64,000 bases of DNA, from contig OY804575.1 of the NCBI GenBank assembly GCA_963680875.1, positions 102,789,505 through 102,853,504 of the forward strand, given 5' to 3'. The DNA comes from Bathymodiolus brooksi (lineage: Eukaryota; Mollusca; Bivalvia; Mytilida; Modiolidae). Below are positions 1 to 10,685 of this stretch, piece by piece (position 1 is the first letter of the stretch; each line of letters begins with the position of its first letter). The position numbers and the translations under genes are program-made. The notes under the pieces were generated by a model. That model was not told the origin of the DNA. It was given only the letters and a program-made list of their open reading frames with translations, and ran no database searches.

Positions 1-117
1 CCTTGGAACCAAAATGATGCTGGTTGTGTATACTGGGATCCGTCCGACCATTCAAAACTGCTGTTGCTCTTTATGAATCGGAGACCAGTCCATATTGTAG
101 GAACATGTAAATGCTGA
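1..117 (-). CDS. C-type-lectin-like gene, third exon found (partial)
   Basis: This exon encodes the second half of a C-type-lectin-like domain (CTLD). The minus strand shows a TTTCAG acceptor ending at 118, then an open frame containing the motifs IWTGLR and WSDGSQY, which match the CTLD pattern of W-x-G-L followed by W-x-DGS. The exon runs off the left edge, so the sugar-binding loop residues and the C-terminus are not visible. The exon at 3470-3650 ends two bases into a codon. The first base here completes that codon and keeps the CTLD frame, which strongly supports the junction. CTLD proteins of molluscs are usually secreted and used in carbohydrate binding or innate recognition; for this gene that role is inferred. 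Confidence 0.75.
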
Positions 118-194
118 CTGAAATTAAATATGCTATGTAAGAATTAATATCGATATATAATGACATAATACACATATATATATAATATTATGTG

Positions 195-557
195 TGAGTG
201 ATTGTTGTTTAACAACAACTCAGCAATTTTAAAGCTATATCATGGCGAGAACAAGTTATTTTCAATGAAATGGTGATGTCCATTTTGTACTGGACCAACA
301 TGCTTAATTGAGATGATGATGTGGTCCGCTTTGTACTAGACCAACACGCTTAGTTGGATTTTTATAGTGCTAGTTCATTGAAACAACAGTCCGCGGATAC
401 ACATGTTGCCCCACTCGGACACATGATCCTGATTCCGACCCAGCCAATCCTTGTTCTTACTCCTTAATACTGCGTGCTTAGCGGAGAAGCAACACATACC
501 AATTTTATAGTCTTTGGTTTTGATCCGATCGGGGCTCAAACCCACGATCTACAAGAA
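195..557 (-). repeat. tRNA-derived SINE family B, copy 1
   Basis: Reading the minus strand, this matches the fuller copy at 62338-62697: a tRNA-like head, a middle with GCTTCTCCGCTAAG, and a tail rich in TTGTTCTCGCCATG. Its head abuts a family A SINE head at 563. It lies in an intron or flank of the lectin-like gene. Confidence 0.7.
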
Positions 558-562
558 CCGTC

Positions 563-693
563 GTGGTCGTATGGTAGTTCGATTTACAACTACATGTGCA
601 ATCAGTGCCAATCATCACTAAAGTTGTGAGTTCGAATCCGTTAATGGCGAGGAGTACCCGATACAACATAAGTGATAAAGTTTGCCAGTTGTT
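563..693 (+). repeat. SINE family A, head fragment
   Basis: The tRNA-like head GGTCGTATGGTAG and a box-B-like GAGTTCGAATCC are visible, followed by the body TGATAAAGTTTGCCAG. The copy stops before the conserved family tail. Other copies are at 1204, 3716, 4501, 5020, 18326, 33912 and 63190. Confidence 0.65.
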
Positions 694-1203
694 TTGTATA
701 TATAATAAATATGATATATTATTTTGTTCATGAACATATTTTTTGTTGTTGATAATATTACATCATCAGTGCAAATAGGTAATCAAAAATAGTTCAAGTT
801 GTTTTACAATTTTTTAATTTCGACCTTGAGTTTTGATATGGTCAAGATATTTCTGCATATTGTTTATGTAAACAATAAACAAGATCACACTATGGAACAC
901 TGTATAATTTTATCAAATTATTATATAAGGGGCAGCAAATTGGAGAGCAGCTAGGATTAGAACTACAGTATTTTTAATTCAACAGGAATTCATTTTCATA
1001 GGAAATGATCGAACTAATATACCGGAAAGGAAAAGAACATTTAACTTTGAACATTGACAGGCCTGTTGTAATTTATTAATTTGATATTTGAAATTGTATA
1101 TTATTAAAAAGTAATTTTTTTAAATTTTATTAAAGCATATAAACTTGATTGTTGGTTGTATATTTCTGTTACTACGATATTCTAGAAACACTTTACGTAA
1201 CAC

Positions 1204-1318
1204 AGTGACTTGTGACAGTTCGGTGGTTTTCTCCGGGTACATTTTCCTTCACCAATAAAACTGACCGCCACGAAATAACTGAAATATTGTTGTTCAAGCT
1301 GGCGTTCAACACAATAAA
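1204..1318 (+). repeat. SINE family A, 3' fragment
   Basis: Only the 3' body and tail remain: GGTGGTTTTCTCCGGGTAC, then CAATAAAACTGACCGCCACG, then a variant of the conserved tail ACTGAAATATTGTTG. The head is missing. Confidence 0.6.
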
Positions 1319-1870
1319 TCTAAGCCCCACGATCTACCCCATATATATGTATATGTAACTGTTTTAATTCATATTACTTGTAATAGGCAAGTGAGATGTG
1401 ATATACTTAGTTGTGAATCGTGTTAAAATCACTACAAAAAACTACTTCGAATTCGCTTCAATCAATTAAAACGGTAATTTACCATGATTGCAAATATCGG
1501 TACTATACCTCTCACATGACTAAATTAAATTAACTTATTGATATTCTATTTATAATTTATTTTGTTTTATAAATATATACATGTATATATAATGTCATAA
1601 ATCTCATATTTACACTATGATTACCTAATAAAAAAATTCTGAAATGAATTAAGTATTTAAATTAAATTGAGAGGTAATAAATCTAGCAACATCATACACT
1701 GGTAACACTTTTAGATAGCAACTAAGTGTATTTAAAAAAAAATAGTAGATCTCATATCAGCCAAATTGTCGATAAAATCTAATCAATTACTTATCAATAA
1801 CTGAATATATGAGATTTCTGACTGCTATTCCCTTTGAGTATGAAATTCTATATTGTGCATTGTAAATATT
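1319..1870. other. AT-rich intronic DNA, nothing recognised
   Basis: No open frame, splice-bounded exon or recognised repeat was seen. The stretch lies inside the inferred second intron of the lectin-like gene. Confidence 0.5.
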
Positions 1871-3097
1871 AACTGCATGCATTGTTTTTTTTTCATTTTT
1901 TTTTTTCATAATACTTTATTGTTTGACTCGCCTGTTAACAAAACACCTTAGATGCCCAGGTAAGCAAAAATAATCTAAGGTTCCCTGTTTTACAATAGAT
2001 CTCTTATCCAGGGTTAATAAGAGATTTATTAGAGTCCACATGATCCCATTTCAAAAATACAACTAAATTTATCAATAATAAAATCAATATGTAAGTCAAT
2101 CTATATCGGCATTTTATGATAGCTTCAACATAATTTATTATAACATTTACGTACATGCATTGTACTCATATATTATAACTACTTACTAATCACTGATAGA
2201 ATTGTCAAGATTTTGGCTTTATCTATTGTATCATTACAATTGGCCGTTAGCAAAATTTTTAGTTCAAATTTTAAAGTCTGTTTCCATATATTACAAAGTA
2301 CATTCTGATTGATATGAATTTTGTCATATTTAACTTTGTTTCTTGCCTTCCAAATAGACCACTTAGATATAAAAATTAATGTATTTAATAGAAGTTCATG
2401 TTTACCCCCCATATTGAACCCAAACATCATATTTTTCTCATTTAAATTAACAGTTCCCACATTTAAAGTGTTTATTAAAATTGTGATGTTTGATATGAAT
2501 CGGTTAGATATAATGCATTCAAAAAACAAATGTTGGAGATCTTCTTGAATGTTCGATTCTTTACAAAGGTGACATCTTCCATTGGATAGGTTCATTTTTC
2601 TAAGTCTACTTTCGGTGTAAATAATGTTATGGTTGCATTTCCATTGGAATTCTTTAATTTTATTACTGATGTCCAGTCTTTTAAGATTATTCCAAATTTT
2701 TGGCCAGTGAAATTCTTCATTATAAACATTATTCCATTTATCTTGACATTTTGGTATTGATTTTTTATTCAATATTTTTTGTATAATTTTAATCTTCACG
2801 TCTTTTGTATTAATAATTTTGCCTCTAATATCTGTAAGTGTTAAATTATTTAACAATTTCATTTTATTTCTACTTTTAGTTTTGTTTTCTATATCATTAT
2901 TTTCATTTTTTAAGAACTTTAAGTAGTCTTTTGGAATACATTTCTTAATTTTAGAGTATTCTGAGATACAGTTTCTCCTGTCTATCAGCTGAGAATATAA
3001 TAAATCACAATCGATGAATTGTTTTGAGTTTTCATCCCATATGTCTTGAATAGTTTTTATATTACTTCTTAAAAATGAAGAAACTGCATGCATTGTT
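1871..3097 (-). mobile_element. 5'-truncated LINE insertion with 16-bp TSD
   Basis: The insert 1887-3081 is bounded by two identical 16-mers, AACTGCATGCATTGTT, at 1871-1886 and 3082-3097. In minus-strand orientation its 3' end has an AATAAA signal (plus strand TTTATT near 1915-1920) followed by an A-rich tail touching the duplication. Its 5' end is cut off inside the ORF2 coding region. This is the normal outcome of target-primed reverse transcription. It sits in an intron of the lectin-like gene. Confidence 0.88.
2179..3081 (-). pseudogene. LINE ORF2 C-terminal fragment (zf-RVT region)
   Basis: About 300 codons stay open on the minus strand. The region contains a W-rich segment (FHWPKIWNNLK, EFQWKCNHNI) followed by CHLCKES and HLFFEC. 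This is the Cys/His pattern of the zinc-binding C-terminal domain of L1-like reverse transcriptases. The reverse transcriptase and endonuclease domains are absent because of 5' truncation. The open frame continues upstream to an ATG at 3162, but bases above 3081 are target DNA according to the TSD, so the first codons there are fortuitous. The lack of internal stops suggests a fairly young insertion. Confidence 0.8.
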
Positions 3098-3469
3098 GAT
3101 TGTTGCTGTTGCCTTGTGTATGGAGAGGATTTGTATAGGCTATTGTCTGCTATCCAATCCATTTCATTTATTTATGAATAAAATATGTTTAAAATGAAAA
3201 ATTCACGCACGAATTGTTAACAGAAGTGTTTGTAGCATTACCACACTATATTAAAAAAAGATAATAATAGAAATGAAAACCAGCATTTTGTTCTGTTCCA
3301 TTCTGAACTGAAACCTGTAGTAATATGAAATGAGGTTTTAAATTGCTGGAGTTCTAGATTACACATTAATTAAAAATAATTTAGTTCAAATTTTCTCCAA
3401 TTTAGATTTTAACTAATTATATCACAATACAAAATGAAACGTGTTGTACAGCAAAATTAATTTAATCAC

Positions 3470-3650
3470 CTTGAAAACATAATATGAACATCATAGATTG
3501 TCTTCTCATCTTCTATGGACAGAAGATCTGCATTTTCTGCATTGCACATTATACGACCGTCAGTCCAGTTGTGATGAGGTGGCATTGCAGTTATATTTGG
3601 TAGGAAATAACATTTGTCCTGTCTCAAGGCATCATCCATCAAACAATAGC
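3470..3650 (-). CDS. C-type-lectin-like gene, exon 2
   Basis: This 181-nt exon is bounded by a GCACAG acceptor and a CAAG/GTGATT donor. It encodes the first half of a C-type-lectin-like domain: DKCYFLPN with the first Cys, then NWTDGRIMCNAENADLLSIE, the classic pattern of W, C, A-D-L and S-I. NIT and NWT are possible N-glycosylation sites. The exon needs one base from upstream to complete its first codon and ends with two bases left over. Exons 7207-7270 and 1-117 provide exactly those phases. Confidence 0.8.
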
Positions 3651-3715
3651 CTGTGCATGAAAATGTAATTAAAGTCCGGTTATTTTAATTAATATGCATG
3701 TTTGTTATATATAGC

Positions 3716-3990
3716 TTCGGAAAACTCTTTGGTTTGATTAATGGGTTTAAAGCCACTTTCAACAATATTTCAGTTATATCGTCAGTTTTATTGGTGAAGG
3801 AAACCGGAGGACCCGGAGAAAACCACCGACCTGCCACAAGTCACTGACAAGCTTTATCACATACTGTTGTATCGAGTACACCTCGCCACGAACGGGGTTC
3901 GATCTCACAACTTTAGCGATGATAGACACTGATTCCACAGGCAGTTGTAAATCCAACTACCATACGATCACGACAACAACGGCCTCGAAA
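3716..3990 (-). repeat. SINE family A, near full length
   Basis: On the minus strand this copy has a tRNA-like head near 3990 (GATCGTATGGTAG), a box-B-like GAGATCGAACCCC, the body GTGATAAAGCTTGTCAGTG, and the tail ACTGAAATATTGTTGAAAG with GTGGCTTTAAAC. It lies in the first intron of the lectin-like gene. Confidence 0.75.
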
Positions 3991-4500
3991 AACGCGTTGG
4001 AATTAATATTGGACATAGGTTTAATATAGGAATGATATGTCCTTATTCGATATGCTTGTTCTACTTAATTTTGACTATCGGATGGTCAGTATATATGTCT
4101 CCAGATATTCCGACATCCTCCACTGAGATAGCATTGTCATGATGTTAATTACATCTTGAGAGCATGAAAAAGAATTGCCAACCTTCCCCCCCGGGAAAAT
4201 ATTGCGTTATAAACGAGCTATGAGTATTATTACTTAAATCTTTCTTTTTACTATTATTTTTTAAAAATATACCTGTTCTAGCGGACTGAGATTTGCATTA
4301 ATTGAGAGATGTTCTAATGAGCTAGAAGTGTAAAAAGTCGAACTCAAAAAGTAATTTCCTCTCGCCATGAGATAGTTGAATATTAGTATTAAAAACATTC
4401 ACTGACGTACCCTAAAAAGAGGGCATTGTCGAAAGTCGTCAATCACACGATTTAGTCAAATATATACATTTTAATTGATACACTGTATCAAATAAAGAAA

Positions 4501-4730
4501 GTACCGTCGTGTTGGTGATCGTATGGTAGTAGGATTGATGATGTAATCAGTGCCTATCATCACTAACGTTGTGCGTTCGAATCCCACTCAGGAGAGGTGT
4601 ACTTGATACAACTTTGCGTGATAAAGTTTGTCAGTGACTTGTTGCTTGGCGGTGGTTTTCTCCACCAATAAAACTTACCGCTACAATATAACTGAAATAT
4701 TGTCGAAAGTGGCGTTAAACACCATAATCC
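4501..4730 (+). repeat. SINE family A, full length
   Basis: All parts are visible: head GATCGTATGGTAG, box B GTTCGAATCCC, body GATAAAGTTTGTCAGTGAC, and tail AACTGAAATATTGTCGAAAG with TGGCGTTAAACACCA. This is the clearest statement of the family in the window. Confidence 0.8.
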
Positions 4731-4789
4731 TTACCCTAACCCTAAAATAAAGAAAATTAAAAACAATAAACAACAATAGCACGTTTAAA

Positions 4790-5015
4790 CTGCAAGTAGC
4801 ATCCCGTTCTCTTTTAAGGATACCACGATATTTATTGAATAGTAATTAATGCGACGTGTTCTGTTTTTTAAAAAAGGTATACATAATCATGATGATATAT
4901 TATCAACTTGCACCGGGGAAACAGACACGATCCCATATTCAGTTACATTATGAACAAGACATCAGCTTTTGAATTTCCACAGAATCTTAACAGTAGTAAC
5001 ATGTTATGTATATTG
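4790..5015. repeat. Diverged duplicate of the 7320-7500 region
   Basis: Shared blocks include AGCATCCCGTT, ATCATGATGATATATTAT and TTGAATTTC in the same order and spacing. The 7320-7500 copy lies just upstream of the lectin-like first exon, so this may be an old partial duplication of that 5' flank. The exon itself was not found beside this copy. Confidence 0.45.
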
Positions 5016-5019
5016 AATA

Positions 5020-5265
5020 AGGTGTTTAATACTATTTTCAACAATATTAATGTGTGGCTTTCAGTTTTATTTGTGGAGGAAACCGAAGTACACGGATAAA
5101 ACCACCCATCTTCCGCAACTCACTGACAAACTTTATCACATAATGTTGTATCGAATACATCTATCGGATCGGAATTAAAACTGACTTTAATGGCGATTGG
5201 CACTGACTGCATAGGTAGTTGTAAATCTAACCATCTTACGATCACGTCCACGACGGCCCCTTGAT
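5020..5265 (-). repeat. SINE family A, diverged
   Basis: Inverted copy with the family tail TTTCAACAATATTAATGTG at the left and the head CGTAAGATGG at the right. Many substitutions make it older than the 4501 copy. Confidence 0.65.
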
Positions 5266-5321
5266 ATAATGGATAGAGACTGCCATTGTAACTTGTCAGC
5301 ATTCATTGTTCTATGATTTAT

Positions 5322-6371
5322 TTAAAGGCATACAGGCTGTCAGAATTGATTTTTTTTGTTTATATTAAACGTTGGCAATATTCGCTGTTTTATACTAATA
5401 AAATGATCTGAACAAGGAGCCAGGTTTAAAAAATATGCTATAATGTCGTAATTAGAGAAAAGAATTCGAATGTCTGTTGGTAAAATCGCCATTAACACGA
5501 CCTAATTATAAGTCGACTGCTTTTCCGAATACTAATAACTGCTATAAATAACCAGGAAGCATATTGCATGTAAATTCGTTAGAATTAATATAATTTAAGA
5601 AATATATCTATGAAATTGGATCCCGGGGTAATCAGTTAATATTATATAATGGTATTTAGTAAGAATGACAATTAAAATCGGAAATACGTGATGAAATCAA
5701 TAAAAACAAACCCAAACTCTGCAAAGGGCCCCGATAAAGGGAAAATTGTAAACAAATTGTATTGCACATTATTGACAACACTTGACTTGTCTTGATTATA
5801 TATATATATATTTTTTTAAAACAGACATAAAGTTCATTATTTTAGTCTCTAATTTAAAAAAGATATCACCTAGCGTTTTCTCCTGAGAAAAACAATATAT
5901 AAAAAACTACGATGCAATTCTACTGTTAAAATATTATTCGGCGGAAAAAGATACTAAATTATGCTTACGTGTTGAAAAATGGAGTAGGTCGGTATAACAT
6001 CTTTTTTTAATTTTTACACAAAGCTTGCTGAATCCTCCTTTTTGTGTCGTTTTCGTATAGAATCCGTCAATGTTTTTGTTCAATTCCACGATTCAATTTG
6101 TGCCATGTGCTTTCTTCATCAACAAACAATTTCGCACATGCGCAAACGCTTTCCTGAATGAGTTCACTGTCAGGTCGTTTGAATATTGCGCGGGTAAACA
6201 TTGGATTCTTTACTGGATTCAAGAAAATAAAACAGCGACGTATTTCCTTCGTTCTAGGCTATTTACGTATGATATTATGAAAAATTTCAACTGCAATTAA
6301 TATAAAGCATCGAATATTGGCAACTTTTAATATAAAAAAAAATCAATTCTGACAGCCTTGTATGCCTTTAA
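5322..6371. mobile_element. 1.04-kb TTAA-flanked non-autonomous DNA transposon
   Basis: The element 5326-6367 has long terminal inverted repeats. The left end AGGCATACAGGCTGTCAGAA and about 35 further bases are matched in inverse at 6310-6367. It is bounded by TTAA at 5322-5325 and 6368-6371. No transposase frame lies inside. TTAA duplication is typical of Kolobok and piggyBac superfamilies; which one applies is not decided here. Confidence 0.75.
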
Positions 6372-6378
6372 GGAATAT

Positions 6379-6514
6379 TTTCAATTTTTGAACAGGATAT
6401 ACAATATATTCTGGTTTCGGGCAGCTTACGCTTATGAAAAGCGTAAATTGTTCCAAACCAGTTTATACAAGCAGTTTATACAAGTATAACCTGTTCAAAA
6501 ATTTCAATTTTCCT
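6379..6514. repeat. Imperfect hairpin next to the TTAA element
   Basis: TTCAATTTTTGAACAGG at the left is matched by CCTGTTCAAAAATTTCAA at the right. Inside is a second short stem around GCTTACGCTTATGAAAAGCG. This may be a small fold-back element. Confidence 0.45.
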
Positions 6515-6679
6515 TTTAATTTAATCTTTACAACATAATTAAATGAAACCTCGACTTCAATTACGATTATATCATGGGACTATTTGAATTTGTCGTTGGC
6601 GACGTCACAATACCAACCCAAGTTATCATGTATAACCAATGCTGCTCCAGTCGGATTAGCCAATCAGATTGCAGTATTC

Positions 6680-6850
6680 ACATCAAATTAAATTATTGAT
6701 TGTTGTTTAACGTCAAATGAGCAGTATGACAGATATATTCATGACGAAAACAAGTTTATAAACAATACAAACAATGAGGGCCACAAGGAAGATTAGGTAT
6801 TGCTTGTTAACTGTGTTACCCTCTTGAAATAAAGTCATTACTTACTTACT
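6680..6850. repeat. SINE-B tail remnant and a CTTA-repeat tail
   Basis: GATTGTTGTTTAACGTCAAATG matches the inverted tail of SINE family B. It is followed by AATAAAGTCATTACTTACTTAC, which looks like the 3' end of another retroposon with a short CTTA repeat. Neither is complete. Confidence 0.4.
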
Positions 6851-7206
6851 AATATATAGTGTAGACACAAATGTTGGAGTGGGATTGTTTTAGGGGCGAC
6901 GTTCAGGTTGCTTCAGGTAAAAATGATACAATGGATTTTTGCTTTTCTTTGCATTTTCCCAATAAACGTTTTAGAAAGGACTACATGCCCAGACGTTTTT
7001 CCCTAACTAATTGGTTGGTCCTTTTTGCTCCGTAAAATATATCTGGTAATACATACATTACTTTTGATAACAACAGGAGTCGCCTGTATTAAACAGTAGA
7101 GGCTTGCCTATTCCGTATGACCATTTAAGTGAAAGAGTTGGAGGCGCTAGTAGTAAAAACGTGTATTTAATTGTCAAAATTTTGCAGGTAGACAAAAGAA
7201 ACTTAC

Positions 7207-7270
7207 CACTGCCATGTGTGATTAAATTGTTTATGAAAATCACAGCTACAGATAATATCCGTGAATTCAT
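7207..7270 (-). CDS. C-type-lectin-like gene, exon 1 (signal peptide)
   Basis: This 64-nt coding exon starts with ATG at 7270 and ends at a strong G/GTAAGT donor. Its 21 codons begin MNSRILSVAVIFI, a basic start followed by a hydrophobic core, so the product should be secreted or membrane-inserted. One base is left over. The exon at 3470-3650 begins with the two bases that complete a Gly codon. The frame continues straight into the CTLD, which is the main reason for joining them across a 3.6-kb intron. Confidence 0.7.
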
Positions 7271-7639
7271 GTTTTTGTAATATGGCTTTTCCTCAACAAT
7301 AATATGAATAACACACTAAAATTAGCATCCCGTTGTCAATTTGTGATACCAGAATTGGCATTGATGACGCATAAAGAAGGTAATCCTGATCATGATGATA
7401 TATTATGAATTGTTACTGAGACAACAGAATCGATGCCATATTTTAGGTTATAACATGAAACTATATATACTTGAATTTCAACAAATTTGAACATAACAAA
7501 TTCATACGTATTGTAGACGCATTCAGTTTTATTAATTATTTAAAGAAAATAAAATTAACAATTTTCATCATACAATCCATTTAATGTTAGTATCAAAGGA
7601 AAATATGCTACATGTGAAAATAGTAACAATTATATATTT

Positions 7640-7684
7640 GTCAGTGACAAAATGTTCGTCCCATCGAGGGACTTTAACAATGTC
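7640..7684 (-). ncRNA. Hammerhead-ribozyme-like motif at PLE end (candidate)
   Basis: On the minus strand, AAAGTCCC, loop TCGAT, GGGACGAAC and then ATTTTGTC are visible. The GTCCC/GGGAC stem, the following GAA and the downstream GTC resemble stem II, core and cleavage triplet of hammerheads known in PLE terminal repeats. The CUGAUGA core is degenerate here (TGTTAAA), so activity is doubtful. Confidence 0.35.
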
Positions 7685-7869
7685 TAATTAAATAATATAA
7701 TTTCAAAAAAAGTTTTTGACAGTCCATGTGCGGGACAAAAGAACCAGAAGTTGCACATATGAAACTACATACATAAACGAATTGAAATCCTACGTATAAA
7801 TTAATAAAAGTACAATAACAATAAAAGTACAATAAGGAGACCAACAACAATAGGAGTCAAGAGAGGATA

Positions 7870-8200
7870 TTACTTTTTCTCATTGATTCCATTCGGTGAT
7901 AAGGTCTTAAGTTTTCGAATCCAGAAGCTTTCACTTTCCTGTCTACTTTTATCATCCCACTTGGGGTTATGGTCAATCATGGTGACCTTCAGTTTGCCGA
8001 AAGAATCATGGTGGCCCGTCGATCTGAGATGTTTGCTGAATGGAAGGTCAGGTTTGCAATGTGCATCGCTTCTGTGGCCATTCAAGCGTTTACTAAGTTG
8101 TTTAGTTTCTCCGATGTATTGAAGGCCACAAATAACACATTCCAGGAGGTAGATAATATTTACTGTCTTGCAGTTGGCATTGCAGTATATGATGAATTAT
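7870..8200 (-). pseudogene. PLE GIY-YIG endonuclease fragment
   Basis: The minus-strand frame includes CGLQYIGET and RLNGHRSD, followed by the family C-terminus ending NGINEKK. This is the GIY-YIG nuclease domain found at the C-terminus of Penelope-like reverse transcriptases, where it nicks DNA for target-primed insertion. Compared with the 59-kb copies, one codon is missing after GETKQ, and an extra base upstream of 8200 breaks the zinc-binding Cys region. The reverse transcriptase is absent. Confidence 0.75.
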
Positions 8201-8579
8201 TCTCCTGTATGTGTGCTGTTGAATTTTTGTGTGCATTTGGATGTTTTTGCACGTCATACATCGTCTCGAATCACATTTTTGACACTGACCATTGACTCCT
8301 ATTTTTGTTGATCTCCTCCAGTCATATTAGGACATACAGTTTGCTTGATTGGCCCAAAGTATATATGGTGGGCCGTTTTTCTTTCAATGAGTTTGGGTAT
8401 TATACCGTTTTCAAAAATATTTTTGACAGTGCTATTTGATACATTTACCAATAATGTCTCATTTTTATTTTTATTTCTAATTGAACATTTATTTAAATGT
8501 GTAGCCCTATTGTGTATATATATTTTTGTTATTGTACTTTTATTAATTTATAAGTAGGATTTCAATTCGTTTATGTATG

Positions 8580-9418
8580 TATCGTCACGGTATGTGTTTT
8601 CTTGTGTCATCTGTTTTCGTTTTATCCATTTTATTTTGATTTCCACAGCGCACGCATTATTTTTGACGTGTCTTCCGGTTTCTATTTATGGAACGTAAAC
8701 AGGACTACAACATGAAATATGAAAAAAATGTTAAAGTTTGCTTTTAAAGACGTAAGTACTAAAAACAAACAGTGAACCTACCTACTGAACCATACTTTTT
8801 GTAATGCTAAAAATTTACTTCATTTATAAAGTATCTGGGAAAAAATCCAGAAGGGCTATGTAAAATTGAACTATGTCGTCTGCCTCTCAGACACCGGCTC
8901 TTCCTGTCATGTGACTCTCATGGGGTCACTGATTGTACTTAAAAACAAAAGAGCTGACTGAAATGTGCCTGTTTCTTATATAAAATACATGTCACTTTGC
9001 AGTGCATTGTGGTTTCAGCACTAAAAAAAAACATCAAAAGTAAACACAATTTTGAAAGTGGTCATTTTCAAACATTCTGTTATTTTATTTAGATGTAGTA
9101 TGATTTAGTAGATGGCCAGAACCATGAAATTTTAAAATCAGCCATTTCCGGATTATATATTCGTTTCCATCCCGTATATCAGCCTTGTTTTTACTTTACA
9201 CGAAAACAGATGACGCCATTTTACTGACAACAAAAGTTGCCAGATAATCGAGAGTATATTAAAATACAAGAATGGCTTTAAAAACAATCTTATGTACAAA
9301 GAAATATTTAACTAGCCATTCTTTGAAAATTCCAATCGTCATATGAATGAAGGGTTAACACTGTTAATCGCTATATCTGAAAATCGATAATAGCACGAAA
9401 ACCGATAACACGATGCTA
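8580..9418. mobile_element. 835-bp insertion inside the PLE arm (TA target)
   Basis: PLE sequence reads TTATGTATGTA up to 8581 and resumes GTTTCATATGTGCAACTTC after 9418. The intact arm at 60.4 kb has these parts adjacent (GCATGTAGTTTCATATGTG). The 8582-9416 insert is therefore flanked by TA. Its ends, TCGTCACGGTATGTG and the inverse of CGATAACACGATGC, are weakly related. This suggests a degraded Tc1/mariner-like non-autonomous element. Confidence 0.5.
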
Positions 9419-9489
9419 GTTTCATATGTGCAACTTCTGGTTCTTTTGTCCCGCACATGAACTGTCAAAAACTTTTTTTAAAATTATAT

Positions 9490-10540
9490 AGTCGATATTT
9501 TACTTAAGGGATCGTCGCAAAATGTGACAGTTTTTTTTCAAATGAAGTTAGTTTCATTTGGCTCAGACTACCCACCCACCCCCTCCAATTGAAAGTGTGA
9601 AAAACAGAATACCGATGTATTATAAACCAAACTCCACCTAACAATATAGGGCTTAGAACCATGTATTCTCCATATGCATGTCATGATAAAGGGTCTATCT
9701 ATGAATCTTTATCCTTTCAAAATCACAGACACTTGATTTCATCTAAGTGTACATATAATTCAACAAACATACTGTACCAATAAAATGATATTTATAGATT
9801 AATATGGACATCTCTGTAATGTGCATTCTTATAATAAGTGCAAAGGTCTGGAACACTTATTTATTATTTGTGGAGCAGTGCATGCATCTTGTATATCAAG
9901 AAATCCATTTAAAGCCCTTTCTATACAAGTGAACCATAAAACGTTCCAAGAATCGAAAACATTATTTTTTTTAAATTGCAAAAGAAGACCGTTGCTTTTC
10001 GTTGCGCATGATATTTAGTTGTACCGCAAACAGGATACATATACACCCATTACTTATTCAGTAGCCCGGGGTTCTATGGTACCACGGTAGTTAATGTTTT
10101 ACCAGAAATAAATAAAAACGGTTATATACTCGAGTGAAAATATTATTTTTATTACTTCAGCAGATCCCTTCCTTCATATCCAATGCATTATTTTTAACCA
10201 AAGTATGTTTACGAGTCTATAATCGGCAATCCGCACAACAGCGTCCATTTTATAGGTCAAGAAAAGGAGATTCCTATGGTACTGAGGTAGTTCCGAAAAT
10301 CAGTCTATGGAGTGCTGTATTATAAGATTTTGACAGATGATCGTAAACCATTCTCTATCCAGAGTTGTTGTTCCCATTATGCTCCACTCAGCTCTGTCAA
10401 CGCTCATTTGACAAGATGTTTGTAAAATTTTAAAACAGTAAAATGAGGGAGTTCAAGATTTTTAATACGTCACACTTTGTCACCTGACTATTTAGTGAGT
10501 TGTAATTATACCATCTAATCTTTACAAACTCAGTCTAACT
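9490..10540. other. No gene recognised
   Basis: Short open frames occur at 9821-10018 and 10134-10325, but neither has recognisable motifs or convincing splice sites. A C-rich run lies near 9575-9590. Confidence 0.4.
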
Positions 10541-10544
10541 TTGA

Positions 10545-10680
10545 TAGACACTGAAGAAGGTCATTTGTTGATCGAAAATTTTGTCAAAATATTTTTTGTA
10601 ACATCTTTATCGGTATCGTTGCACAATCTTCTAGACTTCTATATATTTATATATATATATACGTCTGAAAAAAAAAAATA
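10545..10680 (+). repeat. CTGAAGAAGG...GAAA motif repeat with TA-rich tail
   Basis: CACTGAAGAAGGTCATTTG is followed by TTGATCGAAAATTTTGTC and a TATATA tract ending ACGTCTGAAAA. The CTGAAGA-stem-GAAA spacing resembles the hammerhead core. The TA tract plus ACGTCTGAAAA also appears at 58340-58368. Confidence 0.35.
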
Positions 10681-10685
10681 TATAT

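Larger units (their letters stand above)
7635..9485. mobile_element. Relic of a fold-back Penelope-like element
   Basis: The left arm (about 7640-8296) carries a minus-strand PLE 3' end with GIY-YIG coding. At 8296 it joins directly to a short right arm in the opposite orientation (8297-8581, then 9417-9485). Matching outer ends read TTTTTGACAGTCCATG and CATGAACTGTCAAAAAC. The same two-armed layout, more complete, is at 58437-60643. The loop and most right-arm coding are deleted here, and an insertion interrupts the right arm. Confidence 0.75.

Noticed and set aside
4734..4746. Telomere-like CCCTAACCCTAA
   Set aside because: Only two units next to a SINE end; no telomeric tract.
9821..10018. 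Open frames on both strands
   Set aside because: No motif, start context or splice site supports either strand.
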